The notes under the pieces were generated by a model. The model did no database searches. It was given only the letters and a program-made list of their open reading frames with translations, and was not told the DNA's origin. Position numbers and translations under genes: made by a program. Positions 49,589 through 58,277 of a stretch of 64,000 nt of DNA are shown here, in pieces. The DNA lies in contig LPNG01000004.1 in assembly GCA_001543395.1 (NCBI GenBank), forward strand, positions 1 to 64,000, given 5' to 3'. The DNA comes from Candidatus Alcium sp. F082. Lineage in GTDB: Bacteria; Bacteroidota; Bacteroidia; Bacteroidales; F082. Each line of letters starts with the position of its first letter. The first letter of the stretch is position 1.

Positions 49589-51781
49589 TTAAATGTTCTT
49601 GCGCACCACTTTCTGTATCTCCTTCAACTGGTTCAGTTTGGCCATCAGGTCGTCAAGTTCCTTGGTGTTATGTACGTAGATGGAGATGGCGGCTTCCACC
49701 ACATCTTGCTTGGCCTCCATGTGGAGCGAGTGTAGGTTGAGTTGCATCTCGTTGGAGAGCAGGTTGGTCATGCGGTTGAGCAGTCCCTTGGTGTCCAAAG
49801 CCGTGATTTTCAGCTCGGCGAGGAAGGCAATCTCACTCTTGGGTTGCCATTTGGCCTTCACGATGTTGTTGCCGAAGCGCGAAGAGAGCTGAATGGCCTT
49901 GGGACAATTGCTCCTGTGGATTTGTAGTGGTTCTCCGGGGAAGCTGAATGCGATGACATCGTCGCCGGGGATGGGGTTGCAGCAGGTCGACACGTTGAAG
50001 TCGAACTCGCCCGAGGTGGTGATAGACGGCATCTCATCTTTTTCCTTACTGCTGTTGCCCAAGAGGCCGAAGGTGATGTAACGCACGAAGCTACCGTTCG
50101 ACTGAGGTTTCAGCACGCTGCGGATAAGGCGCTCGTCGATTTTGCCTATGGCCACATTGTAATAAAAATCAATGGTACTGGTCAGCTTTTCGGCTGCCAT
50201 CACTTCGTTGCGGTTGACTTTTGAGGGCTCCATGTCGAGTTTCTTCATGATGGCCTCAAACTTTTGCTCGCCTTCTTCGCGGAAGCCGCGGCGGTATTCC
50301 TTGATGCCACTCTTGAGGCGCGACTTGGCCGTAGCCGTGGCGAGGAACTCAAACCATTTCTCTTGCGGGTGCTGCGACTCGGAGGTGATGATCTCCACTT
50401 GGTCACCTTTGACAAGCTTGCGGTCAAGTTGCGCCAGTTGGTTGTTGACGTTGGCTGCGATGCTGTGGTCGCCGATTTCGCTGTGGATGTTGTAGGCGAA
50501 ATCGAGCACGGTGGAGCCCTTCGGCAGCGTGATCATCTTGCCTTGCGGAGTGAAGACATAGATCTCGTCAGAGAAGAGGTCGAGCTTGAAATTATCGACG
50601 AATTCGATGGCGTTGTCCGACTCGTTGCTGATGAGGTCTTGGGCTTTCTTCAGCCATTCGTCGAATCCGCTTTCGGTCGTGTCGTTATCGGTCTTGTATT
50701 TCCAATAGGCGGAGAATCCCTTCTCGGCGATCTCCTCCATGCGTTGGCTGCGAATTTGCACCTCTACCCAGTTGCCTGTCTGGCCCATCACCACGGCGTG
50801 AAGGCTCTCGTAACCATTGGCTTTCGGGAACGAGATCCAGTCTTTTAGCTTCTTGGTGTAGGGACGATAGCAGTTGGTCAGCACGGCGTAGATCTTCCAG
50901 CACTCCATGCGTTCCTGTTCTTTCGGGCAGTCGGTGATGAGGCGGACGATGAAGGAGCCATAGAGGTCCTCAAAAGCCAACTCCTTGTCCATCATGCGTT
51001 TCCAAACCGAATTAACTGAGCGTTCCTTGATTTCTGCTCTTGCCTTGATGCCGTTTTTCGCCAATTCAGCCTCGATGGGGGCGATGAAGTCGCGCAGCTC
51101 ACCCATGCGTTTGCCACGCACGTCGTCCATGCGCTTGCGGATGTTGTTGTAAATAGTGGGGTTGGTGTATTTGAAGGACAAATCTTCCAACTCGATTTCG
51201 ATGGCATGAAGCCCAAGACGATAGGCGAGGGGGGCATAGATATAGGTAGTCTCCGAAGCGATCTTCAGCTGTTTGTGCTTGGGCATCGAGTCCAAAGTGC
51301 GCATGTTGTGCAGGCGGTCGGAGAGTTTGATGAGCACCACGCGGATGTCGTACGACAGCGAGGAGATGACCTTCTTGAAGTTCTCGGCCTGAGCGCTCTC
51401 GGCACCTTCGAGGTTGGCGAATTTGGTGAGCCCGTCCACCACACGCGACACCTTTTCGCCAAACATCTCACGGATGTCGTCAAGGGTGTATTTCGTGTCT
51501 TCCACCACGTCGTGTAGCAGGGCGCAGATGATGGAGGTGCGGCCCAGTCCGATGTCGTGAGCGGCGATGGTGGCCACTTCGATGGGATGGTAGATGTAAG
51601 GCTCGCCCGAGCGTCGACGTTGGTCTTTGTGGGCCTCCACAGCGAAATAAAACGCCTTGTCGACTTCGGCCAAGTCCTGGGCTTCCTTTCGCGTCTGCCA
51701 GGCGTCAATGAGGCGCTGGTGTCGTCGCTCGATTTCTTCTTTCTCTTCTTTGGAATAGGTGTCGGGTAAAATGGGCGTCAT
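49589..51781 (-). CDS. Bifunctional (p)ppGpp synthetase/hydrolase (Rel/SpoT)
   Basis: This 730-aa stringent-response enzyme has an N-terminal HD hydrolase domain with the intact HDVVEDT motif. The synthetase domain contains [20 protein letters not shown] ([20 protein letters not shown]), helical and ACT domains follow. Both catalytic halves look functional. I start at ATG 51781; the longer frame begins at TTG. It is divergent from lepA with a 91-nt shared promoter region. Confidence 0.95.
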   Translation of the reverse strand: MTPILPDTYSKEEKEEIERRHQRLIDAWQTRKEAQDLAEVDKAFYFAVEAHKDQRRRSGEPYIYHPIEVATIAAHDIGLGRTSIICALLHDVVEDTKYTLDDIREMFGEKVSRVVDGLTKFANLEGAESAQAENFKKVISSLSYDIRVVLIKLSDRLHNMRTLDSMPKHKQLKIASETTYIYAPLAYRLGLHAIEIELEDLSFKYTNPTIYNNIRKRMDDVRGKRMGELRDFIAPIEAELAKNGIKARAEIKERSVNSVWKRMMDKELAFEDLYGSFIVRLITDCPKEQERMECWKIYAVLTNCYRPYTKKLKDWISFPKANGYESLHAVVMGQTGNWVEVQIRSQRMEEIAEKGFSAYWKYKTDNDTTESGFDEWLKKAQDLISNESDNAIEFVDNFKLDLFSDEIYVFTPQGKMITLPKGSTVLDFAYNIHSEIGDHSIAANVNNQLAQLDRKLVKGDQVEIITSESQHPQEKWFEFLATATAKSRLKSGIKEYRRGFREEGEQKFEAIMKKLDMEPSKVNRNEVMAAEKLTSTIDFYYNVAIGKIDERLIRSVLKPQSNGSFVRYITFGLLGNSSKEKDEMPSITTSGEFDFNVSTCCNPIPGDDVIAFSFPGEPLQIHRSNCPKAIQLSSRFGNNIVKAKWQPKSEIAFLAELKITALDTKGLLNRMTNLLSNEMQLNLHSLHMEAKQDVVEAAISIYVHNTKELDDLMAKLNQLKEIQKVVRKNI

Positions 51782-51804
51782 AGGCAATCTTCTTTTTCAG
51801 ACTG

Positions 51805-51812
51805 CAAAATTA
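51805..51812 (-). promoter_or_regulatory. -7 box for rel/spoT
   Basis: TAATTTTG on the minus strand, 23 nt upstream of the ATG at 51781. It supports that start. Confidence 0.55.
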
Positions 51813-51856
51813 TGCATAATCCTTTTTTATGCGTCAAGGAACGAGGATTTTTTTTG

Positions 51857-51864
51857 TATTTTTG
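51857..51864 (+). promoter_or_regulatory. -7 box for lepA, very close to the start codon
   Basis: TATTTTTG ends 8 nt before the lepA ATG at 51873, so the mRNA would have almost no leader if this promoter is used. Confidence 0.55.
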
Positions 51865-51872
51865 CGCCCATA

Positions 51873-53660
51873 ATGAAAAACATCCGAAATTTTTGCATCA
51901 TTGCCCATATCGACCATGGTAAATCAACCCTGGCCGATAGGCTTTTGGAACTAACACATACCCTCAACTCCAAGGAATTGGTCGACCAGGTGCTCGACGA
52001 TATGGACCTCGAGCGTGAGCGCGGCATCACCATCAAGAGCCACGCCATCCAGATGAAATACAACTACAAGGGCGAGGAATACACCCTCAACCTCATCGAT
52101 ACTCCTGGTCACGTCGACTTCTCCTACGAGGTGTCGCGCAGCATCGCGGCCTGCGAAGGTGCCTTGTTGGTGGTGGATGCCACACAAGGCATTCAGGCCC
52201 AGACCATTGCCAACCTCTATTCGGCCCTTGAACACGATCTGGAGATCATCCCCGTGATGAACAAGATCGACATGGACAGCGCCATGGTCGACATTGTGGA
52301 AGACCAGATGGTGGACCTCTTGGGCTGCGACCCGAGCGAGATTCTGAAGGTCAGCGCCCGAACAGGCGAAGGCGTGCCTGCTGTGCTCGATGCCATCGTG
52401 GAGCGCATCCCATGCCCGAAGGGCGACCCCAAAGCACCGCTGCAAGCCCTCATCTTCGACTCGGTGTTTAACTCGTTCCGTGGCATCATCGCCTATTTCC
52501 GTATCATGAACGGCACGATGCATACCAACGACTTGGTGAAGTTCTTCGCCACAGGTAAGGAATACAACGCCGACGAGATTGGTGTGCTGCAGCTGAAGCA
52601 AGTGCCTAAGCAGGAACTCTCTGCAGGCGACGTGGGCTACATCATCTCGGGCATCAAGACCTCAAAAGAGGTCAAGGTGGGCGACACCATCACGCATGTT
52701 GAACGTCCCTGTGCCGAACCGGTGGCGGGCTTTGAGAACGTGAAACCCATGCTGTTTGCGGGTATCTATCCCGTAGACGCGGACGATTATGAGGAGCTGC
52801 GTGCTTCGTTGGAGAAGCTGCAACTCAACGACGCTTCCTTGGTTTGGGAGCCGGAGTCGTCGGCAGCCCTGGGCTTCGGTTTCCGTTGCGGCTTCTTAGG
52901 CCTGTTGCACATGGAGATTGTTCAGGAGCGCCTCGACCGCGAGTTCGACATGGATGTCATCACCACGGTGCCCAACGTCTCGTTCAAGTGCTTCAAGACC
53001 GACGGCGAGATGATCGAGGTGCACAACCCCAGCGGCTTGCCCGAGGTGACGAAGATCGACCATATCGAAGAGCCATATATCCTCGCGCAAATCATCTCGA
53101 AGAACGAGTTCACAGGACCCATCATGACGCTCTGCATCGACCGTCGTGGCGTGCTGAAGAACCAGGTCTACCTCTCCACCGACCGTGTGGAGCTGACCTT
53201 CCAGATGCCGTTGAGCGAAATCGTCTTCGACTTCTACGACAAGCTGAAATCCATCTCGAAGGGCTATGCCTCCTTCGACTATCATATCGCCGGCTATCAA
53301 GATGCCGACTTGGTGAAACTCGACATCATGCTCAACGGTGAGTCTGTTGACGCTCTGTCGACCTTGATCCACCGTGGTCATGCCTACGACTTCGGCCGTC
53401 GCATGTGCGAGAAGCTGAAGGAATTGATTCCTCGTCACCAGTTTGACATCGCCATTCAAGCGGCCATCGGCGCGAAGATTATCGCCCGCGAAACGGTGCG
53501 GCAGGTGCGTAAGGACGTGACGGCGAAGTGTTACGGAGGCGACGTCTCCCGTAAACGCAAACTGCTCGAAAAACAGAAGGCAGGTAAGAAACGCATGCGT
53601 CAAATCGGCAACGTCGAGGTGCCACAATCGGCTTTCCTTGCTGTCCTGAAATTGGATTGA
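51873..53660 (+). CDS. lepA: Elongation factor 4 (LepA)
   Basis: This 595-aa ribosomal GTPase back-translocates or aids initiation. G1 is [15 protein letters not shown]3 [13 protein letters not shown]4 NKIDMD, and the C-terminal LepA_C domain ends [13 protein letters not shown]. The start is ATG 51873, the universal [19 protein letters not shown] terminus; upstream in-frame codons overlap the rel/spoT gene. It is followed by the heptamer array and dprA. Confidence 0.97.
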   Translation: MKNIRNFCIIAHIDHGKSTLADRLLELTHTLNSKELVDQVLDDMDLERERGITIKSHAIQMKYNYKGEEYTLNLIDTPGHVDFSYEVSRSIAACEGALLVVDATQGIQAQTIANLYSALEHDLEIIPVMNKIDMDSAMVDIVEDQMVDLLGCDPSEILKVSARTGEGVPAVLDAIVERIPCPKGDPKAPLQALIFDSVFNSFRGIIAYFRIMNGTMHTNDLVKFFATGKEYNADEIGVLQLKQVPKQELSAGDVGYIISGIKTSKEVKVGDTITHVERPCAEPVAGFENVKPMLFAGIYPVDADDYEELRASLEKLQLNDASLVWEPESSAALGFGFRCGFLGLLHMEIVQERLDREFDMDVITTVPNVSFKCFKTDGEMIEVHNPSGLPEVTKIDHIEEPYILAQIISKNEFTGPIMTLCIDRRGVLKNQVYLSTDRVELTFQMPLSEIVFDFYDKLKSISKGYASFDYHIAGYQDADLVKLDIMLNGESVDALSTLIHRGHAYDFGRRMCEKLKELIPRHQFDIAIQAAIGAKIIARETVRQVRKDVTAKCYGGDVSRKRKLLEKQKAGKKRMRQIGNVEVPQSAFLAVLKLD

Positions 53661-53665
53661 TCCTT

Positions 53666-53707
53666 CTCTAAACTCTAAACTCTAAACTCTAAACTCTAAA
53701 CTCTAAA
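53666..53707 (+). repeat. Six perfect CTCTAAA heptamers filling the lepA-dprA gap
   Basis: The unit CTCTAAA is repeated six times without a mismatch. It begins 5 nt after the lepA stop and ends 4 nt before the dprA ATG, so it occupies the place of any ribosome-binding site or promoter spacer. Confidence 0.97.
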
Positions 53708-53711
53708 CTAA

Positions 53712-54809
53712 ATGACCGACCTCCAATATCAAATAGCATTGACCCTCCTCCCTGGTATCGGTGATATCAGCGGGAAGAAATTCGTGCAGTATTGCGGCAG
53801 CGCCGAGGCCATCTTCAAGGAGAAGCGCAAGTCGTTGGAGAAGATCACGGGTATGCGTGAGGCCTCCATCGACGCTATCTGCAAGCCCAAAGAATACCTG
53901 AAAAGGGCAGAGGAGGAGATCGAGTTCATAGAGAAAAATGACATTCAACCCTTGTTTTTCCTTGATTCTGATTATCCGCGCCGTCTGTCGCAGTGCGACG
54001 ACGCCCCGATGATGCTGTATTACAAGGGCAAGGCCAACCTCAACGCCAACCGTGTGGTGGCCATCGTCGGCACACGCAACATCACGGAATACGGCAAAGA
54101 GAACTGCAATCAGTTGGTGGAGGATTTGAAAGATGACAATGTGCTGATCGTAAGTGGATTGGCATACGGTGTCGATACCTGTGCTCATAAGGCTTCGGTG
54201 AAAAACGGCATCCCAACAGTTGGTGTGATGGGTAGCGGCATGCAGCAGGTCTATCCTGCACCCAATAAGAAACTGGCTACCGACATGGTGGAGCAAGGAG
54301 GCGGCATCCTGACGGAGTGCATGAGCGGCACCTTGCCTGATCGAGAGAATTTCCCGCGTCGCAACCGCATCATCGCGGGCATGGCTGATGCTGTGGTGGT
54401 CATCGAGTCGGCGATGAAAGGCGGCTCTTTGATTACGGCCGACTTGGCCAACTCATATAGCCGCGATGTGTTTGCTTTTCCTGGCCGCGTGATGGACATC
54501 TACAGCCAAGGTTGCAACTACCTCATCCGCACCAACCGTGCCCACCTCATGGAGAGCGTGCTCAACCTGCGTTATATCATGCGCTGGGACTCTGAGACAA
54601 AGGCTGAGAAACAAACCGCTTTGTTCCGTGAGTTCAGCGAGGAGGAAAAGCTAATCATGGACTGCTTCGGCGCAAATGCCGTCGTCAGTCTTGACGACAT
54701 TATCGTGAAGTCGGAGCTGCCGACCACGAAGATTGCCTCGTTATTATTGAATTTGGAATTCGACGGCGTGCTGATGGCACTGCCTGGAAAGCGATATCAG
54801 AAATGTTAG
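53712..54809 (+). CDS. dprA: DNA-processing protein DprA
   Basis: This 365-aa protein loads RecA on incoming single-stranded DNA during transformation. The Rossmann-like core has VVAIVGTRNITEYGKENCNQ, VSGLAYGVDTCAHK, GSGMQQVYPAPNK and NRIIAGMADAVVVIES. A C-terminal winged helix (LDDIIVKSELPTTKIASLLL) completes it. It overlaps rsgA by 7 nt, so dprA-rsgA-nadK form a tight operon. Confidence 0.95.
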   Translation: MTDLQYQIALTLLPGIGDISGKKFVQYCGSAEAIFKEKRKSLEKITGMREASIDAICKPKEYLKRAEEEIEFIEKNDIQPLFFLDSDYPRRLSQCDDAPMMLYYKGKANLNANRVVAIVGTRNITEYGKENCNQLVEDLKDDNVLIVSGLAYGVDTCAHKASVKNGIPTVGVMGSGMQQVYPAPNKKLATDMVEQGGGILTECMSGTLPDRENFPRRNRIIAGMADAVVVIESAMKGGSLITADLANSYSRDVFAFPGRVMDIYSQGCNYLIRTNRAHLMESVLNLRYIMRWDSETKAEKQTALFREFSEEEKLIMDCFGANAVVSLDDIIVKSELPTTKIASLLLNLEFDGVLMALPGKRYQKC

Positions 54810-55741
54810 GCAAGGTCATCAAATCGACGGGCAGTTGGTACATCGTCCTCGATGAACAGGGACGACAGTGGGAGTGTCGCCTGCGCGGCAAGATCCGCCT
54901 GGACGGCATACGCTCCACCAACCCCGTAGCCGTGGGCGACAACGTGCAGTTTGAGCAGGAACCAGGCAAAGACACGGGTGTCATCAAGAAGATCGAGCCG
55001 CGCGATAACGTGATTGTCCGTCAGTCGGTCAACCTGAGCAAGGCCTCGCATATCATTGCTGCCAATGTCGACTTGGCCATCGTGGTGGCCACCATCGCCC
55101 AGCCACGCACCTCCACTGGTTTCATCGACCGCTTTTTGGTGACCGCCGAAGCCTATCATATCCCCGCCGCCTTGGTGTTCAACAAGTGCGACCTCTACAC
55201 CGACGAGCAGATAGGGGAGATGTGCGTGTTGATGGAATACTACCAGAGCCTAGGCTATACTTCGTTTATGGTGTCAGCCAAGACTGGCTTCCAAATCGAC
55301 CAACTGAAAGCCTTGATGCAAGGCAAGATATGCCTGTTCTCAGGCCATTCAGGCGTGGGCAAGTCAGCCCTCGTGAACGCTCTCGATCCCTCGCTGAATG
55401 TCCGCATCGGAGCCATCTCCGACTACCACGAAAAAGGCAAGCATACCACCACTTTTGCCGAGATGCATCATCTCGACTTCGGTGCATGGATTGTGGATAC
55501 GCCTGGCATCAAGGAGTTTGTGCTGTACGACCTCGAGAAAGAGACCTTGGCACAGCGTTTCCCCGAGATGCGCAACTTGATGAGCGAGTGCCGTTTCGCC
55601 AACTGCACCCATACCCACGAGCCCGGCTGTGCGGTGAAGGAAGCCGTCGAAAACGGCGACATCGCCGACTGGCGTTATGTGAATTACATCCGCATGATGA
55701 CGGGTGAGAGCCATGATTCAGTTAAAGAAGAAGGAATATGA
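54803..55741 (+). CDS. rsgA: Ribosome small-subunit GTPase RsgA
   Basis: This 312-aa circularly permuted GTPase checks late 30S assembly. An OB-fold lies N-terminally, G4 is FNKCDLY, the P-loop is GHSGVGKSALVN, and DTPGIKEF follows. The zinc knuckle CRFANCTHTHEPGC is near the C terminus. It overlaps dprA by 7 nt and nadK by 4 nt. Confidence 0.96.
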   Translation: MLGKVIKSTGSWYIVLDEQGRQWECRLRGKIRLDGIRSTNPVAVGDNVQFEQEPGKDTGVIKKIEPRDNVIVRQSVNLSKASHIIAANVDLAIVVATIAQPRTSTGFIDRFLVTAEAYHIPAALVFNKCDLYTDEQIGEMCVLMEYYQSLGYTSFMVSAKTGFQIDQLKALMQGKICLFSGHSGVGKSALVNALDPSLNVRIGAISDYHEKGKHTTTFAEMHHLDFGAWIVDTPGIKEFVLYDLEKETLAQRFPEMRNLMSECRFANCTHTHEPGCAVKEAVENGDIADWRYVNYIRMMTGESHDSVKEEGI

Positions 55742-56613
55742 AAACCATCGCCCTATTTGGAAAGACCATCGCCCCGGAGAATGGGGAGTATATGCGACAA
55801 CTGTTCAAGGAACTGGTTGACAATCATATTGAAATTGCTGTTTACCAGCCTTTTGCCTCCATTGTTGCCGCCTATGTCCCCGATGACGTGCAATACACAG
55901 TCTTTCACTCGCATGAAGACCTGAAGGCCGATCTGCTGTTCTCCATCGGCGGCGACGGCACCATCCTCGACACCGTGCCTTTCGTTCTCGATTCGGGCAT
56001 TCCCGTGGCGGGCATCAACATGGGTCGCTTGGGCTTTCTCTCCAGCACCTCCAAAAACGAGATTGCCATGGCGGTGCGCAGTGTGGTCTCTGGTGACTAT
56101 ACCGTTGAGCAGCGTACCCTCTTGGAGCTGGTCTCACCGGAGAAGGTCTTCGACAATGTGAAATATGCCCTCAACGAGTTGAACGTTATCCGTAACCCGG
56201 AGCATAGTCTTTTGGCTATCAAGGTGTTCGTCGATGATGTCTATCTCAATACCTATTGGGGCGACGGCATCCTGCTGGCCACCCCGACGGGTTCCACAGC
56301 CTACTCGCTGAGCGCAGGCGGCCCCATCATCGCACCCAATGCGAAGAACTTCGTCATCACGCCTATCGCGACCCACAATCTGACGGTGCGCCCTGTGGTC
56401 ATCCCCGACGACAGCACCATCCGCATCCAGGTGGAGGGACGTGAGAAGAAATTTGTCTTCAGTATGGACTCAAGAAGCTGTACGTTAGACACTTCCGTAC
56501 AACTGGAGGTACGTAAGGCAGGCTTTTGCCTCAACTTGGTCAGGATGCGCGGCGAGGACTTTTTCGGCACCATCCGCAACAAGTTGATGTGGGGAAAAGA
56601 CAATAGAAATTGA
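55738..56613 (+). CDS. nadK: NAD kinase
   Basis: This 291-aa enzyme phosphorylates NAD to NADP. The catalytic GGDGTILDTV is present, as are NMGRLGFLS and TPTGSTAYSLSAGG. An ATGA overlap with rsgA couples translation. In Bacteroidales nadK commonly precedes the porG-uppS-bamA block, as here. Confidence 0.97.
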   Translation: MKTIALFGKTIAPENGEYMRQLFKELVDNHIEIAVYQPFASIVAAYVPDDVQYTVFHSHEDLKADLLFSIGGDGTILDTVPFVLDSGIPVAGINMGRLGFLSSTSKNEIAMAVRSVVSGDYTVEQRTLLELVSPEKVFDNVKYALNELNVIRNPEHSLLAIKVFVDDVYLNTYWGDGILLATPTGSTAYSLSAGGPIIAPNAKNFVITPIATHNLTVRPVVIPDDSTIRIQVEGREKKFVFSMDSRSCTLDTSVQLEVRKAGFCLNLVRMRGEDFFGTIRNKLMWGKDNRN

Positions 56614-56641
56614 TTTCTGACGTTTTCATTAGAAAATTTCA

Positions 56642-56649
56642 TACCTTTG
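56642..56649 (+). promoter_or_regulatory. -7 box for the porG-uppS-bamA block
   Basis: TACCTTTG lies 12 nt upstream of the ATG at 56662. Confidence 0.6.
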
Positions 56650-56661
56650 CACGATAAAATT

Positions 56662-57501
56662 ATGTGGAGAAAACTTCGTTTATTATTGATAGTCAGCGGT
56701 TTGGCTGTTGTTTTTAATGCCAATGCCCAGTTTGACGACCCTAAAACGCTGGAAATCGGTCCCCATGGTGGCGTGAGTTACTATATGGGCGACCTTAATC
56801 CTTTGTTGCCTTTTGCCATGGCTGACCTGCAGTATGGCGGTATAGTGCGTTTCAATGAGAACAGCCGTTGGACCTATCGCTTGGACTACACTCACGCTAC
56901 TGTCAAGGCATCGGATGAGCAGATCAAATGGCGTCCTGAGCGTGGCTTGAATTTCCTGTCCAAGATCAACGACGTCAGTCTGGTTGTGGAGTTCAACTTC
57001 CTGGAGTACTATACGGGTAACCCCAAACGTAACGTGTCGCCTTATATCTTTGGCGGCATCTCCGTGTTCCAATACACACCGTTCATGCAGGTGGGCGACA
57101 CCTTGGTGAATCTGCGTAATATTGCCACCGAGGGTCCTGAGGGCGAGGTCAAATGGTATGACAAACTCTCGGTGAAGTCGAGCCCAGTGGGTCTCTCCAT
57201 CCCCTTCGGCTTTGGCGTCAAGTTGGCCTTGTCGCGTCACATCGCAGCCACGATGGAGTGGAGGATGCAGAAGACCTTTACCGACTATCTCGACGATGTG
57301 GCCACGGTTTATCCTGAAGAGCATGCCACCGTTGAAATCGGTGATACGACATACGACTTAAGCGACCCCTCGGGTAATTATATCGCTGGACAACAGCGCG
57401 GCAACTCTGCCTTCAACGATTGGTTTGGCATGGCACGCGTGTCGTTGACCTGGAAAATCAACCTCCCCGACGGAAGGGGCTGCAATCTTAGCAAATTCTG
57501 A
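56662..57501 (+). CDS. porG: PorG-like / DUF6089 outer-membrane protein
   Basis: This 279-aa exported protein (LLLIVSGLAVVFNANAQ signal) starts its mature part with FDDPKTLEIGPHGGVSYYMG and continues as an eight-strand-type barrel. In Porphyromonas, PorG is a type IX secretion component encoded just before uppS-bamA-skp-skp, the same order as here. The gene-order match is strong. Whether this organism has a working type IX system cannot be judged from the window. Start ATG 56662 gives the best signal peptide. Confidence 0.8.
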   Translation: MWRKLRLLLIVSGLAVVFNANAQFDDPKTLEIGPHGGVSYYMGDLNPLLPFAMADLQYGGIVRFNENSRWTYRLDYTHATVKASDEQIKWRPERGLNFLSKINDVSLVVEFNFLEYYTGNPKRNVSPYIFGGISVFQYTPFMQVGDTLVNLRNIATEGPEGEVKWYDKLSVKSSPVGLSIPFGFGVKLALSRHIAATMEWRMQKTFTDYLDDVATVYPEEHATVEIGDTTYDLSDPSGNYIAGQQRGNSAFNDWFGMARVSLTWKINLPDGRGCNLSKF

Positions 57502-57503
57502 AC

Positions 57504-58262
57504 ATGGAACTCAAGGAACAGTTGAAGCAACAAATCGATATGGCGCGCCTGCCGCAGCACATTGCCATCATCATGGACGGCAACGGACGTTGGGCCAAGG
57601 AACGCGGCAAGCAGCGTATCTTCGGCCATCAGAGCGCCATCCAGTCGGTGCGTGAGGTCTCCGAAGCCTGCGCCGAACTCGGTGTGTCGTATCTGACTTT
57701 GTATGCTTTCTCCACCGAGAACTGGAACCGACCACTCGCCGAAGTCACGGGGCTGATGACGCTGTTGGCCCAGACCATCAAGGCTGAGACTGCCACCTTG
57801 AACAAGAACAACATACGCCTCAACGCCATCGGCGACTTGGGGAGCCTGCCCAAAGCCAACTATGAACAGCTGATGCAAGCCATCGACGGCACCAGCCATA
57901 ACACCCGCATGACCTTGACCTTGGCGTTGAGCTATTCGGGCCGCTGGGACCTCACCCAAGCCTCGCGCCGCATGGCACAGGAAGTGGCCGCAGGCCGTCT
58001 CGCCCCCGAGTCCATCACGGATGCCACCTTGGCGTCCTACCTCTCCACGGCAGGCATGCCCGACCCCGAGCTACTGGTACGCACCAGCGGTGAGGAGCGC
58101 ATCAGTAACTTCCTGCTGTGGCAGCTGGCTTACTCCGAACTCTATTTCACCCCTAAATATTGGCCCGACTTCCGCAAGGCGGACCTCTACGAGGCCATCC
58201 TCAACTACCAACACCGTGAACGCCGGTTTGGTAAGACTAGCGAACAAGTAACCAAACAATGA
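57504..58262 (+). CDS. uppS: Undecaprenyl diphosphate synthase
   Basis: This 252-aa cis-prenyltransferase makes the lipid carrier for peptidoglycan and surface glycans. Motifs are AIIMDGNGRWAKERGK, TLYAFSTENWNRP and the final RTSGEERISNFLLWQLAYSE. It starts 2 nt after porG and ends 15 nt before bamA, so the envelope-assembly genes are one transcript. Confidence 0.97.
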   Translation: MELKEQLKQQIDMARLPQHIAIIMDGNGRWAKERGKQRIFGHQSAIQSVREVSEACAELGVSYLTLYAFSTENWNRPLAEVTGLMTLLAQTIKAETATLNKNNIRLNAIGDLGSLPKANYEQLMQAIDGTSHNTRMTLTLALSYSGRWDLTQASRRMAQEVAAGRLAPESITDATLASYLSTAGMPDPELLVRTSGEERISNFLLWQLAYSELYFTPKYWPDFRKADLYEAILNYQHRERRFGKTSEQVTKQ

Positions 58263-58277
58263 TTGAAAGATAGAACT

